A stretch of 63,732 bases of DNA from a virus: positions 1 to 63,732 of the IMG/VR virus record IMGVR_UViG_3300036770_004125, one strand, 5' to 3'. Position numbers and translations under genes: made by a program. Positions 44,347-50,552 of this stretch are shown here, in pieces. Under the pieces are notes generated by a model that saw only the letters and a list, made by a program, of their open reading frames with translations, was not told the origin of the DNA and made no database searches. Within the stretch, counting starts at the first letter, position 1. Each line of letters begins with the position of its first letter.

Positions 44347-44614
44347 CCCCCATCAGAATGGCACGGATGCGGTCACGCTTGCGGGGAGGATTGACCAGAC
44401 TCCAGCGGTTGCGCTGGAGTCGCTGCCCGTGGCGCTTCATAGATGCCCACAGGATGCCCTCTTGCTCCATCTCAACCATAATGGCATGGATGGTGCCCTT
44501 GTGGGAGCGGGGATCCATCCCCAGCATCCACACCAGATCGGAGCAGGTCGTCTCGGGGTTCACCGCCAGCACGGCACGGATGCGGGAACGGATGGAGGAG
44601 TTCAGGGAGCGCAT
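44342..44614 (-). CDS. Winged-helix-like DNA-binding protein
   Basis: 90 aa. SSIRSRIRAVLAVNPETTCS (about 5-24), DLVWMLGMDPRSHKGTIHAI and MVEMEQEGILW fit a winged helix-turn-helix, with the recognition helix near residues 33-49. Very basic C-terminus (KRHGQRLQRNRW, PPRKRDRIR). A candidate transcription factor for the dyad promoters, and it is itself controlled by one (44639-44734). The start after TATACT is chosen; 58 upstream codons run through the promoter. Confidence 0.65.
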   Translation of the reverse strand: MRSLNSSIRSRIRAVLAVNPETTCSDLVWMLGMDPRSHKGTIHAIMVEMEQEGILWASMKRHGQRLQRNRWSLVNPPRKRDRIRAILMGV

Positions 44615-44638
44615 TTGGGGTTCGTTTGAACTGAAGTC

Positions 44639-44734
44639 AGTATAGGGGGCAGGATGGGGGCAGTGCTGGGGTCGGTGTGCCAGTTCATAAGGTGGCACAG
44701 CAGGGTGGCACAGTGCCCCATGATGCCCTATACT
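44639..44734. promoter_or_regulatory. Divergent dyad promoter C
   Basis: Dyad 44676-44699. Minus: 31 bp to TATACT (44639-44644) for the winged-helix gene. Plus: 29 bp to TATACT (44729-44734) for ncRNA C. Confidence 0.65.
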
Positions 44735-44740
44735 AAGATC

Positions 44741-44853
44741 ACAAGGGAAGAGGGAGCGGGGGCGCCGCGATGATACAAAACAAGACACTTACCCTGTCAA
44801 ATTATATTATTAGAATTATAATGAAAAAGAGGGCGATTGTGCCCTCTTGTTTA
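44741..44853 (+). ncRNA. Putative small RNA C
   Basis: Hairpin GCGG-GGGCG-CCGC as in RNA A, then GATGATACAAAACAAGACAC and CCCTG. The ORF starting MIQNKTLTL is not closed here and would run on, so coding of the short peptide is not strictly conserved. Ends at the hairpin 44828-44847 with a T-rich tail. Confidence 0.5.
44824..44853. terminator. Bidirectional terminator C
   Basis: AGAGGGC/GCCCTCT stem. Minus side TTTTTCAT tail after the GP88-like gene; plus side TTGTTTATA. Confidence 0.75.
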
Positions 44854-44856
44854 TAC

Positions 44857-45591
44857 TCAGGCGGTCACGAGTTTCTTACTGTAACCGCTGAACTGTTTGT
44901 TAGCACGACGGGCGCGAATCGCCTTGCCCCATTCAGAACCTGCTTTCTGAGTTCCGTGTACTAACAGCGCAAACGGTTTGTCACCAAAACAGTGAGAATC
45001 GTCGTGATCAACTTCCAAACCTGCGGCGTTAGCATCATCATCCGTCATAAACACTTTGCTATAACGGGTGAAGAATCCTTCATCAATTAGATGATCCCAC
45101 TTGCCACCATAGGATGCGGTCAGGTAGAAGTTGGCAGGCAACTTAAAGTTGAGAAAGAGTTGCAAACTCTTGCTGTAGCAATAGAATTTCAGATCAGGAT
45201 TGCGGTGAGCAACTTCAATCCAGGCATCCAAATAAGCACCGGAGAAAAAGTCACCAGACTCGTGAATCCGCACGAGTTTGGTATTTTTAGTGCGATGATG
45301 TTGGATGCTGTCGTTGATCAGATCCGCAGCAGATCCATTCTGGATTGCATCAACAATCATCTTAAGATTGCTGGCACGATTCTCAAAAACCGCATCATAC
45401 TGCACCTCAGATGATGCAGCAAAACAACGAAACTCGGTGTGTTCGCCATCTTGAATGGTGCGCTTTCCGTTAGCATCAACCACGGCAAAACTCTTGCAAA
45501 ACATAGCACCGGGGCAAGTCTTGCCAGCGGGCAGGTTGAAGATCAGAGTTTGCTTGCCGAGTTTGGCGTTACCTTTGGAAAAGTTCAGCAC
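44857..45591 (-). CDS. GP88-family phage protein
   Basis: 244 aa, GTG start (MLNFSKGNAKLGKQTLIFNL). It has the family hallmarks: PAGKTCPGAMFCKSF (about 21-35), LVRIHESGDFFSGAYLDAWI (about 107-126) and FYCYSKSLQLFL (about 135-146), with a Cys cluster that could bind metal. I recognise it as the mycobacteriophage gp88-type domain, biochemical function unknown. AGGGA lies 9 bp before the GTG. Divergent promoter D above, terminator C below: a one-gene unit. Confidence 0.75.
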   Translation of the reverse strand: MLNFSKGNAKLGKQTLIFNLPAGKTCPGAMFCKSFAVVDANGKRTIQDGEHTEFRCFAASSEVQYDAVFENRASNLKMIVDAIQNGSAADLINDSIQHHRTKNTKLVRIHESGDFFSGAYLDAWIEVAHRNPDLKFYCYSKSLQLFLNFKLPANFYLTASYGGKWDHLIDEGFFTRYSKVFMTDDDANAAGLEVDHDDSHCFGDKPFALLVHGTQKAGSEWGKAIRARRANKQFSGYSKKLVTA

Positions 45592-45616
45592 GGGAGGAAT
45601 CCCTGACGACTTCCAT

Positions 45617-45710
45617 AAGTTACAGCAGAATCAGCACCAGTGCCAGGGTGTTGTGTCAGTTTGGAAAGTGGCACAGCGACTGCCCAATGGTGCTGGCGAT
45701 GCCTTAGAAT
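45617..45710. promoter_or_regulatory. Divergent dyad promoter D
   Basis: Dyad 45652-45675. Minus: 29 bp to TAACTT (45617-45622). Plus: 29 bp to TAGAAT (45705-45710) for ncRNA D. Confidence 0.65.
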
Positions 45711-45716
45711 ATAGGA

Positions 45717-45826
45717 AAGAAAGAAAGGGACGGGAATCCCGACGACGACAACTTATAAGTAACCTGCCCTACCATAAAATAATCTAATATAAAGAATAAA
45801 AAAAGGAGAGTATAACTCTCCTCTTT
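45717..45826 (+). ncRNA. Putative small RNA D
   Basis: Same position and length as the others but the sequence has diverged: hairpin CGGG-AAT-CCCG, the palindrome ACTTATAAGT, then CCTGCCC and ATAAAATAATC. No ATG in the first 60 nt, so this member cannot encode the short peptide. Confidence 0.45.
45797..45826. terminator. Bidirectional terminator D
   Basis: AGGAGAG/CTCTCCT stem, seven T on the minus strand, CTCTTTGTGTT on the plus strand. Confidence 0.8.
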
Positions 45827-45829
45827 GTG

Positions 45830-46018
45830 TTAGAATTCAATCTCCCAATCAGTGTCCCGATTCAGATTGACCCAGAAGTGGTATTTGTGATTCATGGATG
45901 TAACAAATACCTTGTCACCTTTGTTCTGTTCAATGATAACTTCATCCACAGAATCCATCAGGTTAGCAAACCGATTCTTTGCTTTCTTAGACTTAGGAAT
46001 GACAAATGCGGTTTCCAT
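45830..46018 (-). CDS. Small hypothetical protein
   Basis: 62 aa, METAFVIPKSKKAKNRFANL then DEVIIEQNKGDKVFVTSMNH and FWVNLNRDTDWEIEF. A basic start and a beta-strand-rich end. Resembles small proteins seen in cyanophages; role unknown. GAGG 6 bp before the ATG decides the start over one 19 codons up. Terminator D follows. Confidence 0.65.
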   Translation of the reverse strand: METAFVIPKSKKAKNRFANLMDSVDEVIIEQNKGDKVFVTSMNHKYHFWVNLNRDTDWEIEF

Positions 46019-46039
46019 GAGAACCTCATCAACAGTGGT

Positions 46040-46099
46040 AGTATGGCAGGGGATCATGAGAATCACAACCCCCATTGTGCCAGTTTGGAAAGTGTCACA
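46040..46099 (-). promoter_or_regulatory. Dyad promoter for 45830-46018
   Basis: Dyad 46076-46099, 30 bp, CATACT (46040-46045). Confidence 0.5.
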
Positions 46100-46273
46100 T
46101 CAGAAGACCATTTCTTCCAGTGTGGGTTGATCTTGCATTGCATCAGCATAACCACCAGCGATGTCAGCATCAACATCAGAATCAAAATCGCTCGTGATTG
46201 TGTCAAGAATTGACAGAATCTGTTCGCCATTCTGACCAGCGCGAAGCATACCGAGAAGCATTTCTTTAGTCAT
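46100..46273 (-). CDS. Small acidic conserved protein
   Basis: 57 aa, MTKEMLLGMLRAGQNGEQIL then SILDTITSDFDSDVDADIAG. A helical start and acidic tail. The ML-x-M-(L/I)-R-x-G-x-NG-x-(Q/E)IL start is common in cyanophage small ORFs. A GTAAGA/ATAAGA-rich 54-bp leader separates it from the 35-aa gene. Confidence 0.65.
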   Translation of the reverse strand: MTKEMLLGMLRAGQNGEQILSILDTITSDFDSDVDADIAGGYADAMQDQPTLEEMVF

Positions 46274-46327
46274 GATAAGAAAGAATAAGATGGTAAGGTG
46301 TGTAAGATGTGTAAGACTATAAGATTA
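46274..46327. repeat. GTAAGA/ATAAGA short-repeat leader
   Basis: Contains ATGTGTAAGACTATAAGATT, also nearly present at 50383-50417 in the large intergenic region. Confidence 0.6.
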
Positions 46328-46435
46328 TCAGTTTCCGTCAGATTCTTCAGAAACTTCCACGACTTCAATCAGAGGAATGGGAATCCCATCAGGAGTCCAT
46401 TGAATGAGTTCAGATTCAAACAGAATGTCAAACAT
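46328..46435 (-). CDS. Very small hypothetical protein
   Basis: 35 aa, MFDILFESELIQWTPDGIPI then PLIEVVEVSEESDGN. Acidic. Starts 2 bp after the stop of the 45-aa gene (TGATCATG), so translation is coupled. No family recognised. Confidence 0.5.
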   Translation of the reverse strand: MFDILFESELIQWTPDGIPIPLIEVVEVSEESDGN

Positions 46436-46437
46436 GA

Positions 46438-46575
46438 TCAGAAGTCGTTACCAGAGTTGAGAAAGTCAGCGAAAGAAGCATCATCATAAGAATCCTCATC
46501 ATCATCAAAGATGGTAGGATCCTCTACCAATGCCTCATAAGGATCGTAATACAGTTCTTCGGTGTAAGCAGTCAT
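46438..46575 (-). CDS. Tiny highly acidic protein
   Basis: 45 aa, MTAYTEELYYDPYEALVEDP then TIFDDDEDSYDDASFADFLN. Almost no basic residues, similar in character to the 45-aa protein at 43272-43409. A DNA-mimic or adaptor role is speculation. Promoter TATAAT at 46599-46604. Confidence 0.6.
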   Translation of the reverse strand: MTAYTEELYYDPYEALVEDPTIFDDDEDSYDDASFADFLNSGNDF

Positions 46576-46598
46576 GAGAGTGAGTTGCGAACAAAAGA

Positions 46599-46659
46599 AT
46601 TATAGCAGGCAGTTTAGAGACTTGCCTAGGTCTGATGTGCCAGTTAATCAGATGGCACT
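46599..46659 (-). promoter_or_regulatory. Dyad promoter for the 46328-46575 pair
   Basis: Dyad 46636-46659, 31 bp, TATAAT (46599-46604). The gap is nearly identical to that at 46858-46888. Confidence 0.65.
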
Positions 46660-46827
46660 CGTGCCCTTGCTGACCCAGAGTGCCAGTCGCATCGTGCTCG
46701 CTTTCTTCACGGATTGCGAAGGGCGACCAGTAGCGTGGGCGAAGGCTTGCAGATCTTTACGGGTCACATCGGACACCATACCGATCAGAATCTTACGGGC
46801 ACCAGTCAGGAGTTGCTGTTGAGTCAT
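46648..46827 (-). CDS. Small basic hypothetical protein
   Basis: 59 aa, MTQQQLLTGARKILIGMVSD, VTRKDLQAFAHATGRPSQSV, KKASTMRLALWVSKGTSAI. Helical, basic, with a helix-turn-helix-like LQAFAHATGRPSQSVKKA stretch (about 26-43); could bind DNA. Own dyad promoter; stop inside the next dyad. Confidence 0.6.
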   Translation of the reverse strand: MTQQQLLTGARKILIGMVSDVTRKDLQAFAHATGRPSQSVKKASTMRLALWVSKGTSAI

Positions 46828-46851
46828 GGAAGTTCGGTGTTGAACAAGAGA

Positions 46852-46912
46852 ATTGTAGCAGGCAGTTTAGAGACTTGCCTAGGTCTGGTGTGCCAGTTGT
46901 CAAAGTGTCCTT
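46852..46912 (-). promoter_or_regulatory. Dyad promoter for 46648-46827
   Basis: Dyad 46889-46912, 31 bp, TACAAT (46852-46857). Confidence 0.65.
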
Positions 46913-47075
46913 ATGACCTACTTTCCATAAACTCTGCCCAAGCATTAGCATCTGACTCAAATTGAAACAGAGCAATGCCTCCACCCATTTCTTCATCTAT
47001 AACCTGATACCATTGCATCAGAACTTCATTGTCAAGATGATAAACAGAATCAACAGAAAAACGAGGTTCAGTCAT
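46911..47075 (-). CDS. Small hypothetical protein
   Basis: 54 aa, MTEPRFSVDSVYHLDNEVLM then QWYQVIDEEMGGGIALFQFE and DANAWAEFMESRS. Acidic alpha/beta. Overlaps the 49-aa gene by 8 bp, so coupled. Unrecognised. Confidence 0.6.
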   Translation of the reverse strand: MTEPRFSVDSVYHLDNEVLMQWYQVIDEEMGGGIALFQFESDANAWAEFMESRS

Positions 47076-47217
47076 TGAGATAAGGTTCACGGAGGTCTTC
47101 TACGAATGCAAGTGCCTGCATCAATTCAGGGTCTTCATACTGTCTCCATTGTTTCAATGAATCCATTGCCTCTTGAATTGCGAAATGAATGTATTCAAGT
47201 TTTTCGTAGTCAGTCAT
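47068..47217 (-). CDS. Small helical hypothetical protein
   Basis: 49 aa, MTDYEKLEYIHFAIQEAMDS then LKQWRQYEDPELMQALAFVE. All-helical. The ATG at 47217 follows a TACATT box; 17 extra in-frame codons upstream enter the promoter. First gene of a two-gene unit. Confidence 0.6.
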   Translation of the reverse strand: MTDYEKLEYIHFAIQEAMDSLKQWRQYEDPELMQALAFVEDLREPYLND

Positions 47218-47239
47218 GAGTTTCCTCAGGAACAAATAC

Positions 47240-47299
47240 AATGTAGTAGGGATCTTATGAGAACACAAGACCCCTTGTACCAGTTTCTCAACTGTCCAT
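47240..47299 (-). promoter_or_regulatory. Dyad promoter for the 46911-47217 pair
   Basis: Dyad 47276-47299, 30 bp, TACATT (47240-47245). Confidence 0.55.
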
Positions 47300-47713
47300 T
47301 TTCACATGCTGCTCCAGAATACCATAAACATCATCAGAACCAATGAATGTGCCATCTTTCTTATAATAAGAAGTGCTACATTCAACACCAGAACGAGAAT
47401 CAATGGTAGCAGAATTGATCTCCATGATGTTAGAAGTCATCACAGGAAGAAACTGATCAATCAACCAATCCCACACTTCACTGTTGCTATTGAGTTCTTC
47501 AGTGTCACATTCAATCAGAAGTTTGCCACCACTGATGCGAACATAATCAGCAAAGTCTAGATCAAGGTTATCATTAGAATCAAGACCATAAAACTCAAAG
47601 ATAGAGTTTTCCTCTTGCACACAACGAACAGAAAGTCCATCCAGATAGGATTGAAGATCAAAATTGTCAACAACTTCACACTTAGCGGTGGCAACAAATT
47701 GAGTGTAGGACAT
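47288..47713 (-). CDS. Hypothetical acidic protein
   Basis: 141 aa, MSYTQFVATAKCEVVDNFDL, middle VRISGGKLLIECDTEELNSN, end DDVYGILEQHVKMDS. Alternating strand/helix pattern, acidic. No family recognised. Nine bp below the 53-aa gene and sharing its leader string CCTGAGACACCAC before the ATG; no Shine-Dalgarno match in that leader. Confidence 0.65.
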   Translation of the reverse strand: MSYTQFVATAKCEVVDNFDLQSYLDGLSVRCVQEENSIFEFYGLDSNDNLDLDFADYVRISGGKLLIECDTEELNSNSEVWDWLIDQFLPVMTSNIMEINSATIDSRSGVECSTSYYKKDGTFIGSDDVYGILEQHVKMDS

Positions 47714-47722
47714 AGTGGTGTC

Positions 47723-47884
47723 TCAGGAAAGAAGTTGGGAAAAGTTGTCAACAACAATTTGGCAGGCAATTCTTTGAACTTCATCCATTTGCCCCTCATC
47801 ATCAAACTGTGTTGCGAGAAGACAAATCAAATCCTCCTGGATTTGTTCACGGACAGAAAGAAGATCCGTTTGAGAAAGTGACAT
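47723..47884 (-). CDS. Small helical hypothetical protein
   Basis: 53 aa, MSLSQTDLLSVREQIQEDLI then FDDEGQMDEVQRIACQIVVD. Two amphipathic helices. Heads a two-gene unit with the 141-aa gene. Unrecognised. Confidence 0.6.
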   Translation of the reverse strand: MSLSQTDLLSVREQIQEDLICLLATQFDDEGQMDEVQRIACQIVVDNFSQLLS

Positions 47885-47908
47885 GGTGGTGTCTCAGGAA
47901 CGAATGTA

Positions 47909-47967
47909 ATGTAACAGGAATCTTGGGGTCTTACAAGGTCTGATGTGCCAGTTTCTTAAGTGTCCAC
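47909..47967 (-). promoter_or_regulatory. Dyad promoter for the 47288-47884 pair
   Basis: Dyad 47944-47967, 29 bp, TTACAT (47909-47914). Confidence 0.5.
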
Positions 47968-48018
47968 AGATACAACAAATTGACTCCTAAGTGATTGAAT
48001 TTAAACACAGCAATCCAA

Positions 48019-48138
48019 TCAGGAATCGTCCTTCTTTTTGTTATTCATCTGTGTCACTTTTGATTTATTATGTCCTGTTTTATTGCGCCGGAGACAGGAA
48101 TACCAACTCCCTCTTTTATAATAATCATAAGAACACAT
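48019..48138 (-). CDS. Tiny basic conserved cyanophage protein
   Basis: 39 aa, MCSYDYYKRGSWYSCLRRNK ... VTQMNNKKKDDS. The GSWYSCLRRN core is familiar from small cyanophage proteins. Two Cys and many basic residues, function unknown. No dyad upstream; it may be read with the 42-aa gene. Confidence 0.65.
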   Translation of the reverse strand: MCSYDYYKRGSWYSCLRRNKTGHNKSKVTQMNNKKKDDS

Positions 48139-48251
48139 AATGCATGTAAGAATCTTAATTCCTTATCAGATTGACTCTTTATCCCGTAGGAGAGTTCAAG
48201 TGCTGATGATAAGAATTATGAATTCTTATGATTTATTTATAAAATTATATC

Positions 48252-48380
48252 TTACATAAACTCCATCAGATAGTAATCAACTGTAATCTCCAGTTCTGCT
48301 GCCTTCTGTTCAATATCTTCTCCTGTGAGTTCCATAACCCAATAGGAGAGCATCTGCTGTTCTTCGGAGGTGAATTCCAT
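48252..48380 (-). CDS. Tiny acidic protein
   Basis: 42 aa, MEFTSEEQQMLSYWVMELTG then EDIEQKAAELEITVDYYLME. Helical; the ending resembles a small HTH-like turn (DIEQKAAELEITVDYY). GAGG-like site absent. Unrecognised. Confidence 0.55.
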   Translation of the reverse strand: MEFTSEEQQMLSYWVMELTGEDIEQKAAELEITVDYYLMEFM

Positions 48381-48462
48381 GGGTTTCAGTGGTTACAACC
48401 TATCTTCAAAGGGGACAAACCTAGTCTAGCAGGAATCTTAGAGTCTTGTCAAGCCCCCCCCC

Positions 48463-48669
48463 TCAGAGTGCCATGACAAGAGTGGTTTCTCTATCTTCAC
48501 CAGGAAGATCTTGGAGTTTCTGATGAATCTTATCAAACTTATTGGCAAGATTCCAATAATAAGCAGATACATGAGTATCCTGACCATTCTTTTGTGCCTG
48601 TTCTTCTCTTACATACAGAACATGCATAATGTCCAGAATCTCACCAGAAGTCAAAGAAATAGAAGTCAT
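48463..48669 (-). CDS. Small helical hypothetical protein
   Basis: 68 aa, MTSISLTSGEILDIMHVLYV then VSAYYWNLANKFDKIHQKLQ. All-helical. Start after the TAAGAT box; 18 further in-frame codons upstream are promoter. Unrecognised. Confidence 0.6.
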   Translation of the reverse strand: MTSISLTSGEILDIMHVLYVREEQAQKNGQDTHVSAYYWNLANKFDKIHQKLQDLPGEDRETTLVMAL

Positions 48670-48691
48670 GGGGTCTTTGTATGACTCTGAT

Positions 48692-48785
48692 ATCTTAAGG
48701 GTCTTCCTGGCGATCCTAGGCACCTCTCAGACAGTTTCCAAAGTGGCACAGCATCTCCACATGAGACCCTGCCATGCCTTAGAAT
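48692..48785. promoter_or_regulatory. Divergent dyad promoter E
   Basis: Dyad 48727-48750. Minus: 29 bp to TAAGAT (48692-48697). Plus: 29 bp to TAGAAT (48780-48785) for ncRNA E. Confidence 0.6.
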
Positions 48786-48791
48786 ATGATC

Positions 48792-48905
48792 ACAAGCAAA
48801 GGAGGTCTGGGGTAAGACCTGATGTAAACCATCGCCACCGCCCCTGCAATGAAATAATTGTAAATAAACATAAAAAAAGAGTGCCCATAAGACACTCTTA
48901 TATTT
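48792..48905 (+). ncRNA. Putative small RNA E
   Basis: Hairpin AGGTCT-GGGGTA-AGACCT at the position of the GGGCG hairpin in RNAs A-C, then GATG, CCCCTGC and ATAATTG, ending at the hairpin 48878-48898. The ATG here is followed directly by TAA, so no peptide. Confidence 0.45.
48871..48905. terminator. Bidirectional terminator E
   Basis: AGAGTG/CACTCT stem, seven T on the minus strand after the 134-aa gene, TTATATTT on the plus strand. Confidence 0.8.
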
Positions 48906-48912
48906 GGAATTC

Positions 48913-49317
48913 TTATACTGCCAATGCTGCCTCAGGAATCTCTACAATCTCTGGGTACTTATCCTCAAACTGGTGCATATGATAGCAGATCCATTCACCA
49001 TCCTTATAAAGATATGCATATTCTTCACCATATTGAAGATACATATCCACACTGGGATCAAGACGAGGAGGACAATCTTCACCCCGTTGAGAGTAGTATT
49101 CAGGGCCATAAGTTCCATCAGCACTATCATCCCAACGTGATTCAGTCCAGCAAGAACTCATATCTCCACCATCAATGAGTTCTTCTACCTTTTCCTGAGT
49201 ATTATAGTGGGTCTTGAGAATACGACCCAACCACTCAGGATAACCATCCCAGTGATGATACACAGAAAGCACAGATTCGTCGGAGAGTTGAATACCAATG
49301 CGAGAACGAGTTGCCAT
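48913..49317 (-). CDS. Conserved phage protein of unknown function
   Basis: 134 aa, MATRSRIGIQLSDESVLSVY, then HWDGYPEWLGRILKTHYN and LYKDGEWICYHMHQFEDKYP. The MATRSRIGI start and HHWDGYPE core are shared by a family common in many phages; function not known to me. Single-gene unit with own promoter (TATACT) and terminator E. Confidence 0.8.
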   Translation of the reverse strand: MATRSRIGIQLSDESVLSVYHHWDGYPEWLGRILKTHYNTQEKVEELIDGGDMSSCWTESRWDDSADGTYGPEYYSQRGEDCPPRLDPSVDMYLQYGEEYAYLYKDGEWICYHMHQFEDKYPEIVEIPEAALAV

Positions 49318-49341
49318 GAGAGTTCAGTGGTGAACGAGTTC

Positions 49342-49400
49342 AGTATAAGGTGGATCTGATGGGTCTGAAGGGTCTTATGGACACTCAGTAAAGTGTCACA
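49342..49400 (-). promoter_or_regulatory. Dyad promoter for 48913-49317
   Basis: Half-degenerate dyad 49377-49400 (distal half AAGTGTCACA intact), 29 bp, TATACT (49342-49347). Confidence 0.55.
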
Positions 49401-49639
49401 CAAGCACCCAGACGAACCTGAGTATAACCTTTCTGCCAACGGATTGCTTCACCATTGACATGATGAATCCCATAGTAATACCTACGGGCATTCGTCTCAC
49501 TCAGACCCAGATGATCCGCCATTCGCTTAAAGGAATGAGTAGGATACAGTCTCTTATAAGCATTGGTCATCTCAGTCCAAAACTTAGCATCTTTGGTAAA
49601 ATTGATGCTGTTGGTGGGATGAACCTTGACAGTTTTCAT
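49385..49639 (-). CDS. Small protein with helix-turn-helix-like region
   Basis: 84 aa. KRMADHLGLSETNARRYYYG (about 38-57) reads as a helix-turn-helix with a recognition helix TNARRYYY. Preceded by SINFTKDAKFWTEMTNAYKR. A second candidate regulator of the dyad regulon. Own dyad promoter. Confidence 0.6.
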   Translation of the reverse strand: MKTVKVHPTNSINFTKDAKFWTEMTNAYKRLYPTHSFKRMADHLGLSETNARRYYYGIHHVNGEAIRWQKGYTQVRLGACVTLY

Positions 49640-49663
49640 GAGGTCTCTGATGACGACTCGTTT

Positions 49664-49723
49664 AATATAAGGGAAATCTGATGCCTGTCCAGGGTCTTAT
49701 GTGCAACTTTTTGAACTGGCACA
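49664..49723 (-). promoter_or_regulatory. Dyad promoter for 49385-49639
   Basis: Dyad 49700-49723, 30 bp, TATATT (49664-49669). On the plus side TATTAT (49753-49758) is also 29 bp from the dyad. Confidence 0.6.
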
Positions 49724-49754
49724 CATAAGACCTTCTGATGCGTAATTTATGTTA

Positions 49755-49916
49755 TTATAGAGAAAAATCCTCTACATAAACCTCAACATTCTCTGCTGGT
49801 TCCAGTTGAAATAACTTATCAAAATCAATCTGACGAGCATCAAAATCAGGAAATACATCAAATTCCAGTGTTACTCTGACTTTCTTTTTTTGTGCCTGAA
49901 GAAATGCGACTGACAT
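49755..49916 (-). CDS. Small hypothetical protein with sigma70 promoter
   Basis: 53 aa, MSVAFLQAQKKKVRVTLEFD then DFDARQIDFDKLFQLEPAEN. Beta strand plus acidic tail. The only gene near here driven by a consensus TTGACA-17-TATACT promoter rather than a dyad promoter, so it may be among the first genes expressed. AGGAG upstream. Confidence 0.65.
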   Translation of the reverse strand: MSVAFLQAQKKKVRVTLEFDVFPDFDARQIDFDKLFQLEPAENVEVYVEDFSL

Positions 49917-49948
49917 AAGACCTTGAACTCCTGAGGAACTATGAGTAT

Positions 49949-49977
49949 AGTATAGGGTATTATGAGGCGGTTGTCAA
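49949..49977 (-). promoter_or_regulatory. Consensus sigma70 promoter (minus)
   Basis: TTGACA (49972-49977), 17 bp, TATACT (49949-49954), 33 bp above the ATG of the 53-aa gene. Confidence 0.85.
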
Positions 49978-49999
49978 GTGGTAATATTTAGGACATAAG

Positions 50000-50041
50000 A
50001 AAAAAGACCCGAAGGGGTTTCACTGCTCCCCATCAGGTCTT
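50000..50041 (-). terminator. Leftward terminator in the intergenic region
   Basis: AAGACC/GGTCTT outer and GGGG/CCCC inner stems, with six T on the minus strand. It would stop leftward transcripts entering from beyond 51 kb before the 53-aa promoter. Confidence 0.7.
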
Positions 50042-50188
50042 CGTGCCCACCAACATAAGAATCATAAGGCATCGGAGGTATTCTGTCAACTGGGCGGGGT
50101 ATTATGAGATCTTATGTGTGAGTTTGGAAATATTTGGAGTCCTTATGTGTATTTTTGTGTCGGAGTCTTATGATTTTTTGCGGGGGTC

Positions 50189-50217
50189 TTGACAAAAAAT
50201 GGTCAGCGTGTTAGGAT
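50189..50217 (+). promoter_or_regulatory. Consensus sigma70 promoter (plus)
   Basis: TTGACA (50189-50194), 17 bp, TAGGAT (50212-50217). It would give a leader of about 360 nt ahead of the plus-strand HNH gene. Confidence 0.8.
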
Positions 50218-50232
50218 AAAACATCCAAGATC

Positions 50233-50495
50233 ACATAAGAATCTGGTGTTTTTTATAAGAACTCAGTGTTTTTCATAAGAATGTCGGTGAAATCTAATAA
50301 GTTTCATAAGAACTCGGTGTTTACTGATGTTTTTTATAAGAATTCATAAGAACCATCAAATGTGTAAGATTCATCAGAACCATCAGATGTGTAAGATTAT
50401 AAGACTATAAGATTATAAGAATGTAAGATCATAAGAACAATTAGAATCATAAAGACTATATGATCCATAAGACTTTATGACTGTAAAAACATAAG
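50233..50495. repeat. ATAAGA / GTAAGAT short-repeat array
   Basis: About a dozen copies of (C/T)ATAAGA(A/C/T) plus several TGTAAGAT, many all on the plus strand and some spaced 10-20 bp, for example CATAAGAACTCGG and TATAAGACTATAAGATTATA. Confidence 0.75.
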
Positions 50496-50552
50496 CAACT
50501 TTTCCACAACTACTAATTTATCACGATTTGCCCACAAAGTTTCTCATACTCT

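Noticed and set aside
42428-48905. Plus-strand small RNAs as tRNA genes
   Set aside because: No cloverleaf, no GTTCGA-type T-loop and no CCA end; the hairpin and terminator layout does not fit.
49185-49439. Minus-strand 84-aa frame overlapping the MATRSRIGI gene
   Set aside because: Different frame across a recognised gene and its dyad promoter, no known pattern.
50233-50495. ATAAGA array as a microsatellite sequencing artefact
   Set aside because: Copies are irregularly spaced with distinct flanks, not a simple tandem run.
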